A DNA stretch of 64,000 nucleotides, from NCBI RefSeq assembly GCF_000010985.1, contig NC_013939.1, positions 2,075,501 to 2,139,500 on the forward strand. The letters run 5' to 3'. Shown piece after piece: positions 25,611-35,328 of this stretch. Origin of the DNA: Deferribacter desulfuricans SSM1. Lineage in GTDB: Bacteria; Chrysiogenota; Deferribacteres; Deferribacterales; Deferribacteraceae. The notes under the pieces are model-generated. The model did no database searches. It saw only the letters and a list, made by a program, of their open reading frames with translations, and was not told the origin of the DNA. The translations under genes were made by a program, and so were the position numbers. The number at the start of each line of letters is the position of its first letter. Within the stretch, counting starts at the first letter, position 1.

Positions 25611-27332
25611 TTAGATTCTTTTACTTCTTAAATCATCTAGCAGTTGCATAGTTTTTGCAATAGCGTCCTCTTTTTTCACTTCTACAGTCTCTTTTGTTTT
25701 TCTGATAAATATCTCCACATTCCCCTTAGCAAGTGCCTTTGCACCCACATTTATTCTAAGTGGATAACCCACCAAATCAGCATCGTTAAATTTCACTCCT
25801 GCTCTTTCATCTCTATCATCTATTAACACATCCACATTATTATTCTTAAGTTTTAGATATAAAGTTTCAGAAAGATTAACAACATCTTCAGAATTTGTAT
25901 TGATAGGAACAATAACAACTTCAAATGGTGCAATTTGAACAGGCCAGATTATCCCCTTTTCATCGTGATTTTGCTCAATTGCAGCTGCTGCCGTCCTACC
26001 AATCCCTATACCGTAACAACCCATTACCATAAGCTTTTGCTTGCCATCTTTATCCAAATAATACGCATTCATTGCTTTTGAATATTTTGTCCCAAGTTTG
26101 AATATATGCCCTACTTCAATTCCTTTAGTAATTTTATATTCCCCTTTTTTACATCTTGCACATTTATCCCCTGGAACAGCATTTCTAAAATCACCAAATC
26201 CATCAACCTCAAAATCTCTTCCAAGGTTTGAATTTATCTGATGTTTATCTTTTTCGTTTACACCCAACACAAAATTTTTCATATATTTAATTTCATAATC
26301 TGCATAGACAGGGATGTCCAAACCTTTTGGTCCAGAAAATCCAACAGGGCCGCCTGTTATCCTCAAGATATCTTCCTCATCAGCAAATTCCACATAAGGC
26401 AAATCAAAGAAATTTTTTACTTTAGCAAGGTTAAGCTCTCTATCACCTCTAATGAGTATTGCAAAAAATTTATCTTCTGATTTCAAAATAAGAGTCTTAA
26501 CATGTTTATGTGGAGGGATACCCAAATAATCAGCCACATCCACAACTTTTTTAATATTCTTAGTTGTCACAATTTCTGGCTCTTTCAAAGGCTCATCTGA
26601 TACCACACCTTCATCAAGGATTGGAGCCTTTTCAATATTTGCAGCGAAATCACAATTTGTACAACTAATTACAAAATCCTCTCCTGTATCAGCAGTTACC
26701 ATAAACTCATGGGAAAAATTACCACCAATAGCCCCTGAATCTGCTTCAACCACTACATACTCAAGACCACACGCCTCAAAAATCTTACAGTAAGCTTCAT
26801 ACATGAGCATATAGCTTTTTTCCGCTCCCTCATCATCCACATCAAAGGAGTATGCATCCTTCATAATAAACTCTCTACCCCTCATTAAACCGAATCTTGG
26901 TCTCACTTCATCTCTGAATTTTGTCTGAATCTGATAAAGGTTTAAAGGCAACTGCTTATATGATTTCACTTCATTTCTTACAATATCTGTCACTACCTCC
27001 TCATGAGTAGGGCCAATGCAAAAATCTCTGTCATGCCTATCTTTGAGTCTCAACAGCTCTTTTCCATAAACATTCCATCTACCACTTTCTATCCACAACT
27101 CAGCAGGAACAACCGCAGGCATCAACAGCTCTATTGCCCCTGCTTCATTCATATACTTTCTGACAATATTTTCCACCTTCTTTATAACTTTTAACCCTGC
27201 TGGCAAGTAGTTATATATACCAGCTGCAACTTTTCTTATCATACCAGCTCTAAGCATAAATTTATGACTTACAACCTCGGCTTCGCTCGGATCCTCTCTT
27301 AAAGTGGGTAAAAAATATTGACTTAATCTCAT
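25611..27332 (-). CDS. proS: Prolyl-tRNA synthetase (bacterial type)
   Basis: Class II aminoacyl-tRNA synthetase charging tRNA-Pro. The catalytic core includes YQIQTKFRDEVRPRFGLMRGREF (motif 2 region) and GCYGIGIGRTAAAAIEQNHD (motif 3). An editing/insertion domain sits between about residues 230 and 390 (for example VKTLILKSEDKFFAILIRGD). The C-terminal anticodon-binding domain has VLIDDRDERAGVKFNDADLVG. Length (573 aa) is standard. AGGGGG lies just upstream of the ATG and a TATAAT hexamer is at 27374-27369. Confidence 0.97.
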   Translation of the reverse strand: MRLSQYFLPTLREDPSEAEVVSHKFMLRAGMIRKVAAGIYNYLPAGLKVIKKVENIVRKYMNEAGAIELLMPAVVPAELWIESGRWNVYGKELLRLKDRHDRDFCIGPTHEEVVTDIVRNEVKSYKQLPLNLYQIQTKFRDEVRPRFGLMRGREFIMKDAYSFDVDDEGAEKSYMLMYEAYCKIFEACGLEYVVVEADSGAIGGNFSHEFMVTADTGEDFVISCTNCDFAANIEKAPILDEGVVSDEPLKEPEIVTTKNIKKVVDVADYLGIPPHKHVKTLILKSEDKFFAILIRGDRELNLAKVKNFFDLPYVEFADEEDILRITGGPVGFSGPKGLDIPVYADYEIKYMKNFVLGVNEKDKHQINSNLGRDFEVDGFGDFRNAVPGDKCARCKKGEYKITKGIEVGHIFKLGTKYSKAMNAYYLDKDGKQKLMVMGCYGIGIGRTAAAAIEQNHDEKGIIWPVQIAPFEVVIVPINTNSEDVVNLSETLYLKLKNNNVDVLIDDRDERAGVKFNDADLVGYPLRINVGAKALAKGNVEIFIRKTKETVEVKKEDAIAKTMQLLDDLRSKRI

Positions 27333-27441
27333 TTTATTGCCCCCTAAATTTTTTGGCTACTTTAACAAATTATATTCCCTTTTTCAATTGTTATTAACTA
27401 CCAGACTTAAAGACTTGCACAGTACAAGTTAAATAATTTTT

Positions 27442-27518
27442 AAGATTGCTTCACTAATGCAAACATTGACAGCATTCTGTAGGCTTGGCAAAGCAATGTA
27501 ATTTATCTAAGCAATCTC
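27442..27518. repeat. Palindromic repeat with AAGATTGCTT / AAGCAATCTC ends
   Basis: Inverted ends AAGATTGCTT (27442-27451) and AAGCAATCTC (27509-27518) enclose AT-rich sequence with further GCAA/TTGC pieces. The same AGATTGCTT..AAGCAATCT core recurs inside the adjacent MITE-like element. No coding sequence is seen in the 27333-27529 stretch. Confidence 0.5.
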
Positions 27519-27529
27519 TTAATTATAAC

Positions 27530-27697
27530 AATTTGAGGTTGTTGCACAATGGAACAATTTTCTGATATCACTATAGTTTTGAGATTGCTTCGGCAGCTTA
27601 CACTGCCTCGCAATGACCCAAAATTGCTGTCTTTGCGAGCGTTAGCGAAGCAATCTGAGGTGTTTAAGCAATTATTATTGTGCAACACCCTCAATTT
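27530..27697. repeat. MITE-like dispersed repeat, copy 1
   Basis: A 168-bp element with 21-bp terminal inverted repeats matching at 19 positions (27530-27550 with 27677-27697; core TGTTGCACAAT). Inside is a second palindrome, GAGATTGCTTCGGCAG.. to ..CGAAGCAATCTGAGG, with CTGCCTCGCAATGA and TTTGCGAGCG. It encodes no protein of note. A diverged copy is at 39422 and the end of another is at the right window edge. Confidence 0.75.
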
Positions 27698-27787
27698 AAA
27701 AATGTTTTACTATTAGGCTTAGGCTTTAACTTTTATATCAACAACCTTAATTAACTTTATTTAGTAATATTTAACTTGTTATTATAC

Positions 27788-27816
27788 TTGACTTAATAAG
27801 GAAAAAGGCATATATG
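27788..27816 (+). promoter_or_regulatory. Promoter of dctQM
   Basis: TTGACT (27788-27793), a 17-nt spacer and TATATG (27811-27816) form a good sigma70-type promoter. AGGAGG follows at 27835-27840, 5 nt before the TTG start codon of dctQ. Confidence 0.6.
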
Positions 27817-27845
27817 CTTTTCAAAACATAGTCAAGGAGGTTAAC

Positions 27846-28382
27846 TTGAAGTTAATGGCCAAAATAATGAAGTTAATCGACACCTTCAATGAAAAATTTG
27901 GATTATTAGTTACATGGCTTTCTACTTTGATGGTTTTGGTTGTTTGTTATGATGTTACCACTAGATATCTCTTTAATAAAAGTTCTGTTGCTGTTCAAGA
28001 GCTTGAATGGCACTTATTCGGTTTTCTATTCCTACTTGGAGCAGCATACACATTAAAGCATGATAGGCATGTAAGAGTTGATGTTATTTATGACAAACTC
28101 AGTGAAAAGAAGAAAGCATTGATCGATATTATAGGGACAATATTTTTTCTTATCCCTTTTTCCCTTTTAGTTATCTACACTTCAAAGAATTTTGTTATCA
28201 ATTCATTTCTTATTAAAGAAGGATCTCCAAACCCTGGTGGTCTCCCCTATAGGTTTATACTCAAAAGTGCAATACCTGTTGGTTTCTTTTTAGTTTTATT
28301 GCAGGGGATTTCTATGCTTATAAAAAACTTCTTCATATTAACAGACAAACAAGAATACCTCAAAGGAGCTGACAATGACTGA
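27846..28382 (+). CDS. dctQ: TRAP transporter small permease (DctQ family)
   Basis: Small membrane subunit of a tripartite ATP-independent periplasmic transporter, 178 aa with four hydrophobic segments. [24 protein letters not shown] and [17 protein letters not shown] are the DctQ signature. It appears to start with TTG at 27846, ideally placed after AGGAGG; an ATG three codons later is the alternative. It overlaps dctM by 8 nt. No DctP solute-binding protein is encoded next to it, so the substrate is unknown. Confidence 0.9.
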   Translation: MKLMAKIMKLIDTFNEKFGLLVTWLSTLMVLVVCYDVTTRYLFNKSSVAVQELEWHLFGFLFLLGAAYTLKHDRHVRVDVIYDKLSEKKKALIDIIGTIFFLIPFSLLVIYTSKNFVINSFLIKEGSPNPGGLPYRFILKSAIPVGFFLVLLQGISMLIKNFFILTDKQEYLKGADND

Positions 28383-29694
28383 AGCTATGCCACTAATCCT
28401 ATTTATAACAGTTTTCGGATTATTACTTTTAGGTTATCCTGTTGCCTTTACTTTAGGAGGTGTATCCCTTTTCTTTGGTCTTGCAACTTTTGGATTGGAT
28501 TTCTTCAATCTTCTTCCTCTTCGTATTTGGGGTAGAATTACCAACGTAGTGCTGATTGCTGTGCCACTTTTTGTATATATGGGTGTTATGTTAGAAAAAT
28601 CAGGTTTGGCAGAAGAATTATTGGAAACAATGGCATTGCTATTTGGTAAATTACGTGGGGGACTTGCTATATCTGTTGTAGTAGTTGGTGCTTTACTTGC
28701 AGCTTCAACTGGTATTGTGGGTGCAACAGTAGTTACTATGGGTCTTTTAAGTTTACCTACTATGCTTAAAAGAAATTATTCCCCTGAACTTGCCACTGGT
28801 ACAATTTCCGCATCAGGGACATTAGGACAGATTATTCCACCTAGTATTGTGCTTGTTTTGCTTGGCTCAATTCTCAATGTGGACATCGGTTCTATGTTTA
28901 TAGGAGCAGTTGTGCCAGGCCTTATGCTTGTTGTCCTTTACATCGTATATATAGTTGGTATGGCTATTTTCAAACCAGAAAGTTGCCCTGCAATGCCAAA
29001 AGAAGAGCTCGATGCATTTAGAAAAGAAGGGATGTATAAAAGGATTATTACTGCGTTTTTACTTCCATTCTTATTAATTTTGGCAGTTCTTGGTTCAATA
29101 TTTGCAGGTATTGCTTCTCCAACAGAAGCAGCTGCAGTGGGTGCATTTTTTGCAACTGTTTTAACTGCTGCAAAAGGGAAGTTTAATTACAATACATTAA
29201 AATCTGTTATGATTGAAACTACATACCTCACATGTATGGTTTTTATCCTTTTAGTTGGTGCTACTGCATTTGGTCTAGTATTTAGAGGTATGGGTGGTGA
29301 TACCTACATTAGAGACTTGGTTATTGGTGCAAATCTCTCTAAAGGGATGTTTACATTCTTAGTAATGTTTGTAGTATTTATTGCTGGTTTCTTTATAGAT
29401 TTTATAGAAATTACTTTTATACTTGTGCCAGTTGTTGCACCAATTTTTGAACACTTTGGTGTTGACTTGCTCTGGCTCGGAATTTTATTTGCAGTAAACC
29501 TTCAAACATCATTTTTAACACCACCTTTTGGGTTCTCCTTATTCTACTTAAAAGGTGTAGCACCTCCAGAAGTTACTACAATGCATATTTACAAAGGTAT
29601 TATACCATATATAATAATACAATTAATAGTTTTGGCTATGGTAGCTTTTTGGCCAGAGTCAGTTCTTTGGTTACCAAAAATTATTAGCTACTAA
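28375..29694 (+). CDS. dctM: TRAP transporter large permease (DctM family)
   Basis: Ion-coupled transport subunit, 439 aa with about 12 hydrophobic segments. [41 protein letters not shown] and [11 protein letters not shown] are strongly conserved DctM motifs. [22 protein letters not shown] is typical of the mannitol/chloroaromatic-type large permeases. It is the last gene of its unit, closed by a terminator. The partner binding protein must be elsewhere if the system works. Confidence 0.94.
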   Translation: MTEAMPLILFITVFGLLLLGYPVAFTLGGVSLFFGLATFGLDFFNLLPLRIWGRITNVVLIAVPLFVYMGVMLEKSGLAEELLETMALLFGKLRGGLAISVVVVGALLAASTGIVGATVVTMGLLSLPTMLKRNYSPELATGTISASGTLGQIIPPSIVLVLLGSILNVDIGSMFIGAVVPGLMLVVLYIVYIVGMAIFKPESCPAMPKEELDAFRKEGMYKRIITAFLLPFLLILAVLGSIFAGIASPTEAAAVGAFFATVLTAAKGKFNYNTLKSVMIETTYLTCMVFILLVGATAFGLVFRGMGGDTYIRDLVIGANLSKGMFTFLVMFVVFIAGFFIDFIEITFILVPVVAPIFEHFGVDLLWLGILFAVNLQTSFLTPPFGFSLFYLKGVAPPEVTTMHIYKGIIPYIIIQLIVLAMVAFWPESVLWLPKIISY

Positions 29695-29700
29695 TAATAA

Positions 29701-29727
29701 AAAAAAGGGGGGATAACCCCCTTTTTT
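29701..29727. terminator. Bidirectional rho-independent terminator between dctM and pepA
   Basis: AAAAAA, a G-run, ATAA, a C-run and TTTTTT form a symmetrical hairpin (29701-29727). It sits between two convergent genes and can serve both strands. Confidence 0.9.
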
Positions 29728-31222
29728 ATTTTTTCTCTATATAAAACTTTTTAATAAAGCTATAAATCAATCTTAACCCGAAACCTGTCGCACCTTTACC
29801 AAAAATAGGGTGTTTTTCTTCTACATATGCAGTTCCTGCTATATCTAAATGAATCCATGGATAGTTATCAACAAACTCTTGAAGAAATAAAGCTGCAATT
29901 ATGGAGCCTGCTTCACCCCTTTTCTTAGCAATATTTATCAAATCAGAAATATCGCCTTTTATCCTATCTTTATACTCTTCATATAACGGCAATTCCCATA
30001 TATCTTCACAAAGGTCATAAGACAAATCAGAGATATTCTTAGCAAGAAACTTCCTGTTTGAAAAAAGTCCTGCACAATACGAACCAAGTGCCACAACACA
30101 AGCTCCTGTCAAAGTAGCCATATCTATTATTATTTCTGGATCAGTCTTTGTGGCTTCATAAAGAGCATCCGCTAAAATAAGTCTCCCTTCAGCATCTGTA
30201 TTTAATATTTCCACTGTTTTACCTGATTTTGATTTTATAATATCACCTGGTTTATATGACTCATGACTAATAATATTTTCCACAAGCGGAATGTATGCAT
30301 ATACATTTATCTTTTCATTTAAATCATGAAGTGTCTTAATAATACCAAAAACTGTTGCAGCACCAGCCATATCAGTTTTCATAGTTTCTATATGCCCTGT
30401 AGGTTTTAAATTCATACCCCCAGAATCAAATGTGACCCCTTTACCAACCAATGCCACATTTTCTTCACTTTCAGGATCCCCTTTATACTCTGCCTTAACC
30501 ATGCAAGGCTTATTTACGCCACCTTTACCCACTGCTACAATCAATCCAAAACCTTCCTCTTGAAGTGTATCATAATCAAATATAGTAACTTTTAATTTAT
30601 CACTTTCATATTTTTTAATAAAATCAGCAAATATTTGAGGTGTCAAATCTGCATGAGGCAAATTTACCAAATCTCTAACCATATTGACGTTATTAAAAAT
30701 AATATCCAATTTCCCCATTTCCTCATCAAAAACTTTCTTTGTTTTGTTGCTGTTTGTAATAATTTCTATTTCTTCTAATTCATACTCACTCTTTTTGCTT
30801 TTATACCTATCAAATTCGTATAATCCAAAGTAAATACCTTCGATAAACGATTTTGTATAATTAAAATCTTTCCTCTCATTATATATATCTTCAATGGAAA
30901 GGACGGAGAATGTATAAATCTTATCTTTTTTTAAGATATCAGCAAATTTACTCCCCAACTTCATATAATCTCTATATTCTTCAGGTTCTTTTGGTATATT
31001 AATCAAGTATACTTTTTTAATCTTTTTGTTAATTTCGATATAAAAACTTTTAATTTCATTGTCTTCAAAGTAGAAAAAATCAGAATTTAATATCTTTTTT
31101 ATTTCATCTTCTACCCTTTTACCTGTTAAAGCTTTTAAATTTTCAATATTTTTATAAACAGGAATAACAATAGCCTCTTTTTTACTACCTAAAGCAATCT
31201 TTTTTCTGCAAACTATTTTCAT
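29726..31222 (-). CDS. pepA: Leucyl aminopeptidase (M17 family)
   Basis: Cytosolic aminopeptidase with a two-metal site. The catalytic domain has VGKGVTFDSGGMNLKP (metal-binding Lys and Asp) and NTDAEGRLILADAL (metal-binding Asp and Glu, catalytic Arg). MATLTGACVVALG and the C-terminal GATGFGLR follow. The N-terminal domain is divergent. Length (498 aa) is normal. It overlaps the upstream unknown gene by 4 nt. It may degrade peptides brought in by the dpp importer. Confidence 0.95.
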   Translation of the reverse strand: MKIVCRKKIALGSKKEAIVIPVYKNIENLKALTGKRVEDEIKKILNSDFFYFEDNEIKSFYIEINKKIKKVYLINIPKEPEEYRDYMKLGSKFADILKKDKIYTFSVLSIEDIYNERKDFNYTKSFIEGIYFGLYEFDRYKSKKSEYELEEIEIITNSNKTKKVFDEEMGKLDIIFNNVNMVRDLVNLPHADLTPQIFADFIKKYESDKLKVTIFDYDTLQEEGFGLIVAVGKGGVNKPCMVKAEYKGDPESEENVALVGKGVTFDSGGMNLKPTGHIETMKTDMAGAATVFGIIKTLHDLNEKINVYAYIPLVENIISHESYKPGDIIKSKSGKTVEILNTDAEGRLILADALYEATKTDPEIIIDMATLTGACVVALGSYCAGLFSNRKFLAKNISDLSYDLCEDIWELPLYEEYKDRIKGDISDLINIAKKRGEAGSIIAALFLQEFVDNYPWIHLDIAGTAYVEEKHPIFGKGATGFGLRLIYSFIKKFYIEKK

Positions 31223-32052
31223 TGCGCATCTCCTTTCATCATAAAGGTGTTTATATTTAATTTTCTATCCACCGGTTTATACATCTTAATGTCATTAAAT
31301 TCAAGATTCATCCCATCCTTTAAAATTCCGTCATGAATTGCCCAACTTCTCCCCCAAACACTATTCCAATAACTTTTTTTTCTAAATATATTTTTATCAT
31401 CCAACAGCTTGTACAATATTCCATCTGGATAAAACCCATTATCAATGTCTATCATTAGTTTTTTACCATCGATATAACCAAACCCTTTCCTTTCATAAAA
31501 TATTGCGCTTGCATAACCTAAAGGATCTGTTTCTATTAAATGCTTATCGGTTAGCTTACAAAATCTTTCTAAAATAGTTAAAACTTCATCAAATAATTTT
31601 AACCCTCTCCTTGTTTGATGAGGATATAAACCGGCCTGTAATGCTTTTATCTCCTCTTCGATATTCCTTTTTGCAGTAGCGAAATAATTTCTATGGCCAA
31701 ATTTATCATAATATACATCGAAAAATGGAGCATTAGGGTCACAGATTACAATAAGAGATAATTCCAACTGATAATAAATAGTGTCAGCAAGTTCTAACAA
31801 AAATACCCAGTCTTTTTGTTTTTTATCAGTTTTAATTTCGATTTTTACAAAATCAGTACCGGGCTCACAGAAAATCTTTAAAAAATATTTGTTTTTCAAA
31901 GTATCATAATCTTTAACATTTAATATCTGATATAACTTTTCAGGGATAAAATAAGAGTAAATTTTCTCTTTAATATCAAAAGGCAATTTATTAATATCAC
32001 TTAGATAATGAACTTCATGCTTTTCTAAAAAATCACCTAACTCATCACCCAT
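31219..32052 (-). CDS. Protein of unknown function, possible acetyltransferase-like element
   Basis: 277-residue soluble protein that I do not recognise. No signal peptide or membrane segment is seen. Features are many aromatic and acidic residues, a central block HRNYFATAKRNIEEEIKALQ followed by LYPHQTRRGLKLFDEVL, and a segment YASAIFYERKGFGYIDGKKL. That segment recalls the C-terminal FYERKGF element of GNAT acetyltransferases, but no acetyl-CoA loop (R/Q-x-x-G-x-G/A) is clear. It is coupled to pepA by an ATGA overlap and lies downstream of a terminator that ends the acyl-CoA gene set. Confidence 0.75.
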   Translation of the reverse strand: MGDELGDFLEKHEVHYLSDINKLPFDIKEKIYSYFIPEKLYQILNVKDYDTLKNKYFLKIFCEPGTDFVKIEIKTDKKQKDWVFLLELADTIYYQLELSLIVICDPNAPFFDVYYDKFGHRNYFATAKRNIEEEIKALQAGLYPHQTRRGLKLFDEVLTILERFCKLTDKHLIETDPLGYASAIFYERKGFGYIDGKKLMIDIDNGFYPDGILYKLLDDKNIFRKKSYWNSVWGRSWAIHDGILKDGMNLEFNDIKMYKPVDRKLNINTFMMKGDAQ

Positions 32053-32090
32053 TTATCAATTAATGACCTCACTTATAATAAAAATCATCT

Positions 32091-32122
32091 GGCATAGAGT
32101 ATCAACTTTAATACTCTATGCC
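32091..32122 (-). terminator. Rho-independent terminator after the acyl-CoA synthetase gene
   Basis: A perfect 12-bp stem (GGCATAGAGTAT with ATACTCTATGCC, 8-nt loop) is followed on the minus strand by AGATGATTTTTATT. It lies 16 nt past the stop of the synthetase gene. Confidence 0.75.
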
Positions 32123-32137
32123 GCAAAACAATCAATC

Positions 32138-33784
32138 TTATTTATTATTTTTGAGTTTGCGCTCCTCTTCCATTTTTCTGAGCTCAACTCTTCTAATTTT
32201 ACCGCTTACAGTCTTAGGCAACTCTTTCACAAATTCTACTTCTCTTGGATATTTATAAGGTGCTGTTTCTCTTTTCACATGTTCTTGAATATCTTTAACT
32301 AACTCATCAGATGGCTCAAAACCCGGCTTTAAAACTATAAAAGCCTTAACAATAGTTCCTCTTATCTTATCTGGAGAGCCAACAACTGCACTTTCTGCAA
32401 CAGCTGGATGTGACTGTAAAGCACTTTCCACTTCAAAAGGCCCAATCCTATAACCACTTGCTTTAATAACATCATCTGCTCTACCAACAAACCAGAAATA
32501 GCCATCTTCATCTTTATAAGCCTTATCACCAGTAAAATACCAATCACCTCTAAAGGCTTCTTTTGTGGCCTCTTCATTTTTATAATACCCTTTAAAAACA
32601 CCTATTGGGTGCTCAGGTTTTACCTTGATTGCTATATGCCCCACCTCTCCAACTGGTACAGGGTTACCATCATCATCAACTACATCCACATGAAAACCTG
32701 GAGTAGGTTTCCCCATTGAACCAGGCTTTATTCTCAAACATGGAAAGTTTGCAATAGTATTTACCGTTTCTGTCTGACCATAACCATCGTAAATCGTTGT
32801 CCCTGTGTACTCTCTCCATATTCTAATCACATCTGGGTTTAAAGGTTCTCCAGCACTAATAGAATGTCTTAGCTGGCTAAAATCATACTTTTTTAAATCT
32901 TGTAAAATAAGCATCCTATATGCAGTAGGTGGTGCACAAAATGTTGTAACACCATATTTTTCCATAATATATAAATGTTTTTCAGGATCAAATTTATCGG
33001 CTGCATTGTGCATTAATACAGTTGTTCCTATTATCCACTGACCAAACATTTTACCCCATACTGCTTTACCCCAGCCAGTATCACTCAAAGTCCAGTGCAA
33101 ATCCTTTGGTGTCAAGTCTTGCCAAAATTTAGCGGTAATAAGATGTGCTAAAGCATATGAGTGCTCATGCATAACCATCTTTGGAAATTTTGTAGTTCCA
33201 CTTGTAAAATATATTATCAATGGATCAGTGCTCTTAGTAGGCTCCACCTCTTCTCTACTTAATTTATCTGATGCTTTTGACATCAATCCATCAAAATCTT
33301 CCCAATCCTCATATTTGCCACCAACAACAATTTTTTGCTGCAATGAAGGTAACTCAAGCCCTTCAAATTTTTCTATCCCATCAATATGTACCACAGCACC
33401 TTTTGCCTCAGCAGCATCTATCCTGTATTTTATGTCTTTAGGTTGTAATATCTTTGGTGCAGGCATCGGTATTACACCCATCTTAAAACAACCAAGCATC
33501 ACGGAATACCAATCTGGAATTCTTGGCACCATTACATAAAGTTTATCCCCTTTCTTAAACCCTTTAGCTCTTAAAACATTTGCAAATTTATTGGACATTT
33601 TCATAAGGTCATAAAATGTATATTTGTGGTGAGTATCACCATCTGTATCAACCCAAATAAGTGCTAATTTACTCCTATCCTCCGCCCATTTATCAATCAC
33701 ATCAAATCCAAAATTGTAATACACAGGCACATCAATTTTAAAGTTTTTTACAGTTTCTTCATAATTTTCCATATTATGAGCCAT
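32138..33784 (-). CDS. AMP-forming acyl-CoA synthetase (acetyl-CoA synthetase-like)
   Basis: Activates a carboxylic acid to its CoA thioester via an acyl-AMP. The AMP-binding P-loop is YFTSGTTKFPKMV near residue 190 of this start. YDGYGQTETV, WYFTGDKAYKDEDGYFWFVGRADDVIKASGYRIG and the C-terminal acetylatable Lys in TVSGKIRRVELRK are all present. The ATG at 33784 has GGAGG upstream and overlaps meaB by 11 nt. Its partners (mutase subunit, MeaB, crotonases) suggest a short or branched acid, but the substrate cannot be read from sequence. Confidence 0.9.
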   Translation of the reverse strand: MAHNMENYEETVKNFKIDVPVYYNFGFDVIDKWAEDRSKLALIWVDTDGDTHHKYTFYDLMKMSNKFANVLRAKGFKKGDKLYVMVPRIPDWYSVMLGCFKMGVIPMPAPKILQPKDIKYRIDAAEAKGAVVHIDGIEKFEGLELPSLQQKIVVGGKYEDWEDFDGLMSKASDKLSREEVEPTKSTDPLIIYFTSGTTKFPKMVMHEHSYALAHLITAKFWQDLTPKDLHWTLSDTGWGKAVWGKMFGQWIIGTTVLMHNAADKFDPEKHLYIMEKYGVTTFCAPPTAYRMLILQDLKKYDFSQLRHSISAGEPLNPDVIRIWREYTGTTIYDGYGQTETVNTIANFPCLRIKPGSMGKPTPGFHVDVVDDDGNPVPVGEVGHIAIKVKPEHPIGVFKGYYKNEEATKEAFRGDWYFTGDKAYKDEDGYFWFVGRADDVIKASGYRIGPFEVESALQSHPAVAESAVVGSPDKIRGTIVKAFIVLKPGFEPSDELVKDIQEHVKRETAPYKYPREVEFVKELPKTVSGKIRRVELRKMEEERKLKNNK

Positions 33785-34685
33785 TATTACCTCCAATCTC
33801 AATTGTATTTAATATATTTTTCTTTACAATCTTATAAGGATCTTTAATATTTTGCAAGTATTCTAAGAATTTATCATATGTAAGCAATTTCTTTTCTATA
33901 TGCTCTAAAAGATACTGTTTCCCTATATAGTATAATCTATCAAAATGTTTAGATGGTACAGATTCTCTATGTTTTTGAATAAAACCGATTAACTCACTCA
34001 CCCCTTCACCTTTCGTTGCCACTGTTTTTACGACAGGAGGTTTCCACCCCTCTTTAAGAGATAACTCTATCATCAACTCTAAATCCCTAACAGTTCTAAT
34101 AGCTTCATCTTTATCAGCTTTATTCACCACAAAAATATCCCCTATTTCTAAAATACCAGCTTTAATTGCCTGAATATCATCACCAAGTCCTGGGACACTA
34201 ACTACTAAACATGTATCAGCCACATAAGCTATATCCACTTCATCCTGACCAACCCCCACAGTCTCTATTATTACAATGTCGTATCCCGCTGCATCAAAAA
34301 CCATAGCTATCTCAACGGCTGAGCTAGATAATCCACCTAAATGCCCTCTTGTTGCAACACTTCTAATAAAAACATTCTCATCATTTGCATGATCAAGCAT
34401 TCTTATTCTATCACCAAGAATTGCTCCATGAGAAAATGGGCTTGTAGGATCAATTGCTACGACAGCAACCTTTTTATCAAGTTTTCTATAATGTTTTATA
34501 ATTTCATTGGTCAATGTTGATTTGCCTGCACCGGGTGAACCCGTAATCCCTATGAAGTGCGCATTACCACATTTATCTAACAGTCTGCTTACTTCTTCTT
34601 CATAACCTGATACCCTATCATCTACAAACCTGATAAGTCTTGCTAAAGCTCTTCTATCCCCTTCCAAAACCTTTTCATAAAGCAT
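33774..34685 (-). CDS. meaB: Methylmalonyl-CoA mutase-associated GTPase MeaB (ArgK family)
   Basis: G3E-type P-loop GTPase that protects B12-dependent acyl-CoA mutases and gates cofactor loading. Walker A GITGSPGAGKSTL (about residue 47), IDPTSPFSHGAILGDRIRM, ETVGVGQDEVDIA and the guanine-specificity VNKADKDEA are hallmarks. Length (303 aa) is normal. It is 1 nt from the crotonase gene and overlaps the synthetase gene. The large catalytic mutase subunit is not in the window. Confidence 0.94.
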   Translation of the reverse strand: MLYEKVLEGDRRALARLIRFVDDRVSGYEEEVSRLLDKCGNAHFIGITGSPGAGKSTLTNEIIKHYRKLDKKVAVVAIDPTSPFSHGAILGDRIRMLDHANDENVFIRSVATRGHLGGLSSSAVEIAMVFDAAGYDIVIIETVGVGQDEVDIAYVADTCLVVSVPGLGDDIQAIKAGILEIGDIFVVNKADKDEAIRTVRDLELMIELSLKEGWKPPVVKTVATKGEGVSELIGFIQKHRESVPSKHFDRLYYIGKQYLLEHIEKKLLTYDKFLEYLQNIKDPYKIVKKNILNTIEIGGNNGS

Positions 34686-34686
34686 A

Positions 34687-35328
34687 TTATCTTCCTTTGT
34701 TAACCATCTGTTTTAAATAGTAAATATGCACCCTGTTTTTATTTATAATTTTCCTCACGAAATTATCCACATTTTGCCTTAAATCATCTTTGTCTTCGCA
34801 AATACCAAATAAAAAACCACCTCTATACATAAAATCTGCATCAAACAGATCACCTGTAATAAATAATTTTTGATAATAACTCTGTTTCATTACACGAGGT
34901 ATTCTCTGTGTACCACCAAAACCCGTAATTATCCCCAGTTTTGACCCTGGATGTGCAAACTTACTCCTTTTTGTAGCAAATCTAAAATCAGCTGCAGCAG
35001 CAAAATCTACTCCACCACCCATACAAAAACCATCTATTTCCGCAATTACTACCTGTGGAATATCTTGCAACAGATTAAATAAACGATTCCCAAGAATAGA
35101 GAACCCTTTTGCATCAAAACCAGAATATCCAAGCATTGTGCGAATATTTGCACCTACAGCAAAAGAACCACCTTCTCCAAATATCCTTAAAACCTTTGCC
35201 GGTGAATCAATTAGGTGTTTTATACTATTTATTATTTCCTTAATAGTATGTGTATTTAAAATATTAAATTTTTCTTCAGGTTTTAAGGTTAAATAAGCAA
35301 CTTCATTTTCAACACTTAATTCTATCAT
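34687..35328 (-). CDS. Crotonase-fold protein lacking both canonical hydratase glutamates
   Basis: Short (213 aa) member of the enoyl-CoA hydratase/isomerase family. The oxyanion-hole block [11 protein letters not shown] and [35 protein letters not shown] are recognisable. The first catalytic Glu (GGG-x-E) is Asp here, and the second (P-E in the following strand) is Gly, so ordinary hydration is unlikely. Some family members, such as methylmalonyl-CoA decarboxylase of the E. coli Sbm operon, also lack the second Glu. It lies between a B12-binding mutase subunit and meaB, which makes an acyl-CoA decarboxylase or a regulatory role plausible. Function remains open. Confidence 0.8.
   Translation of the reverse strand: MIELSVENEVAYLTLKPEEKFNILNTHTIKEIINSIKHLIDSPAKVLRIFGEGGSFAVGANIRTMLGYSGFDAKGFSILGNRLFNLLQDIPQVVIAEIDGFCMGGGVDFAAAADFRFATKRSKFAHPGSKLGIITGFGGTQRIPRVMKQSYYQKLFITGDLFDADFMYRGGFLFGICEDKDDLRQNVDNFVRKIINKNRVHIYYLKQMVNKGR

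Noticed and set aside
27503-27694. A 63-codon open frame inside MITE-like copy 1
   Set aside because: It coincides with the repeat element and its inverted repeats and has no ribosome-binding site.
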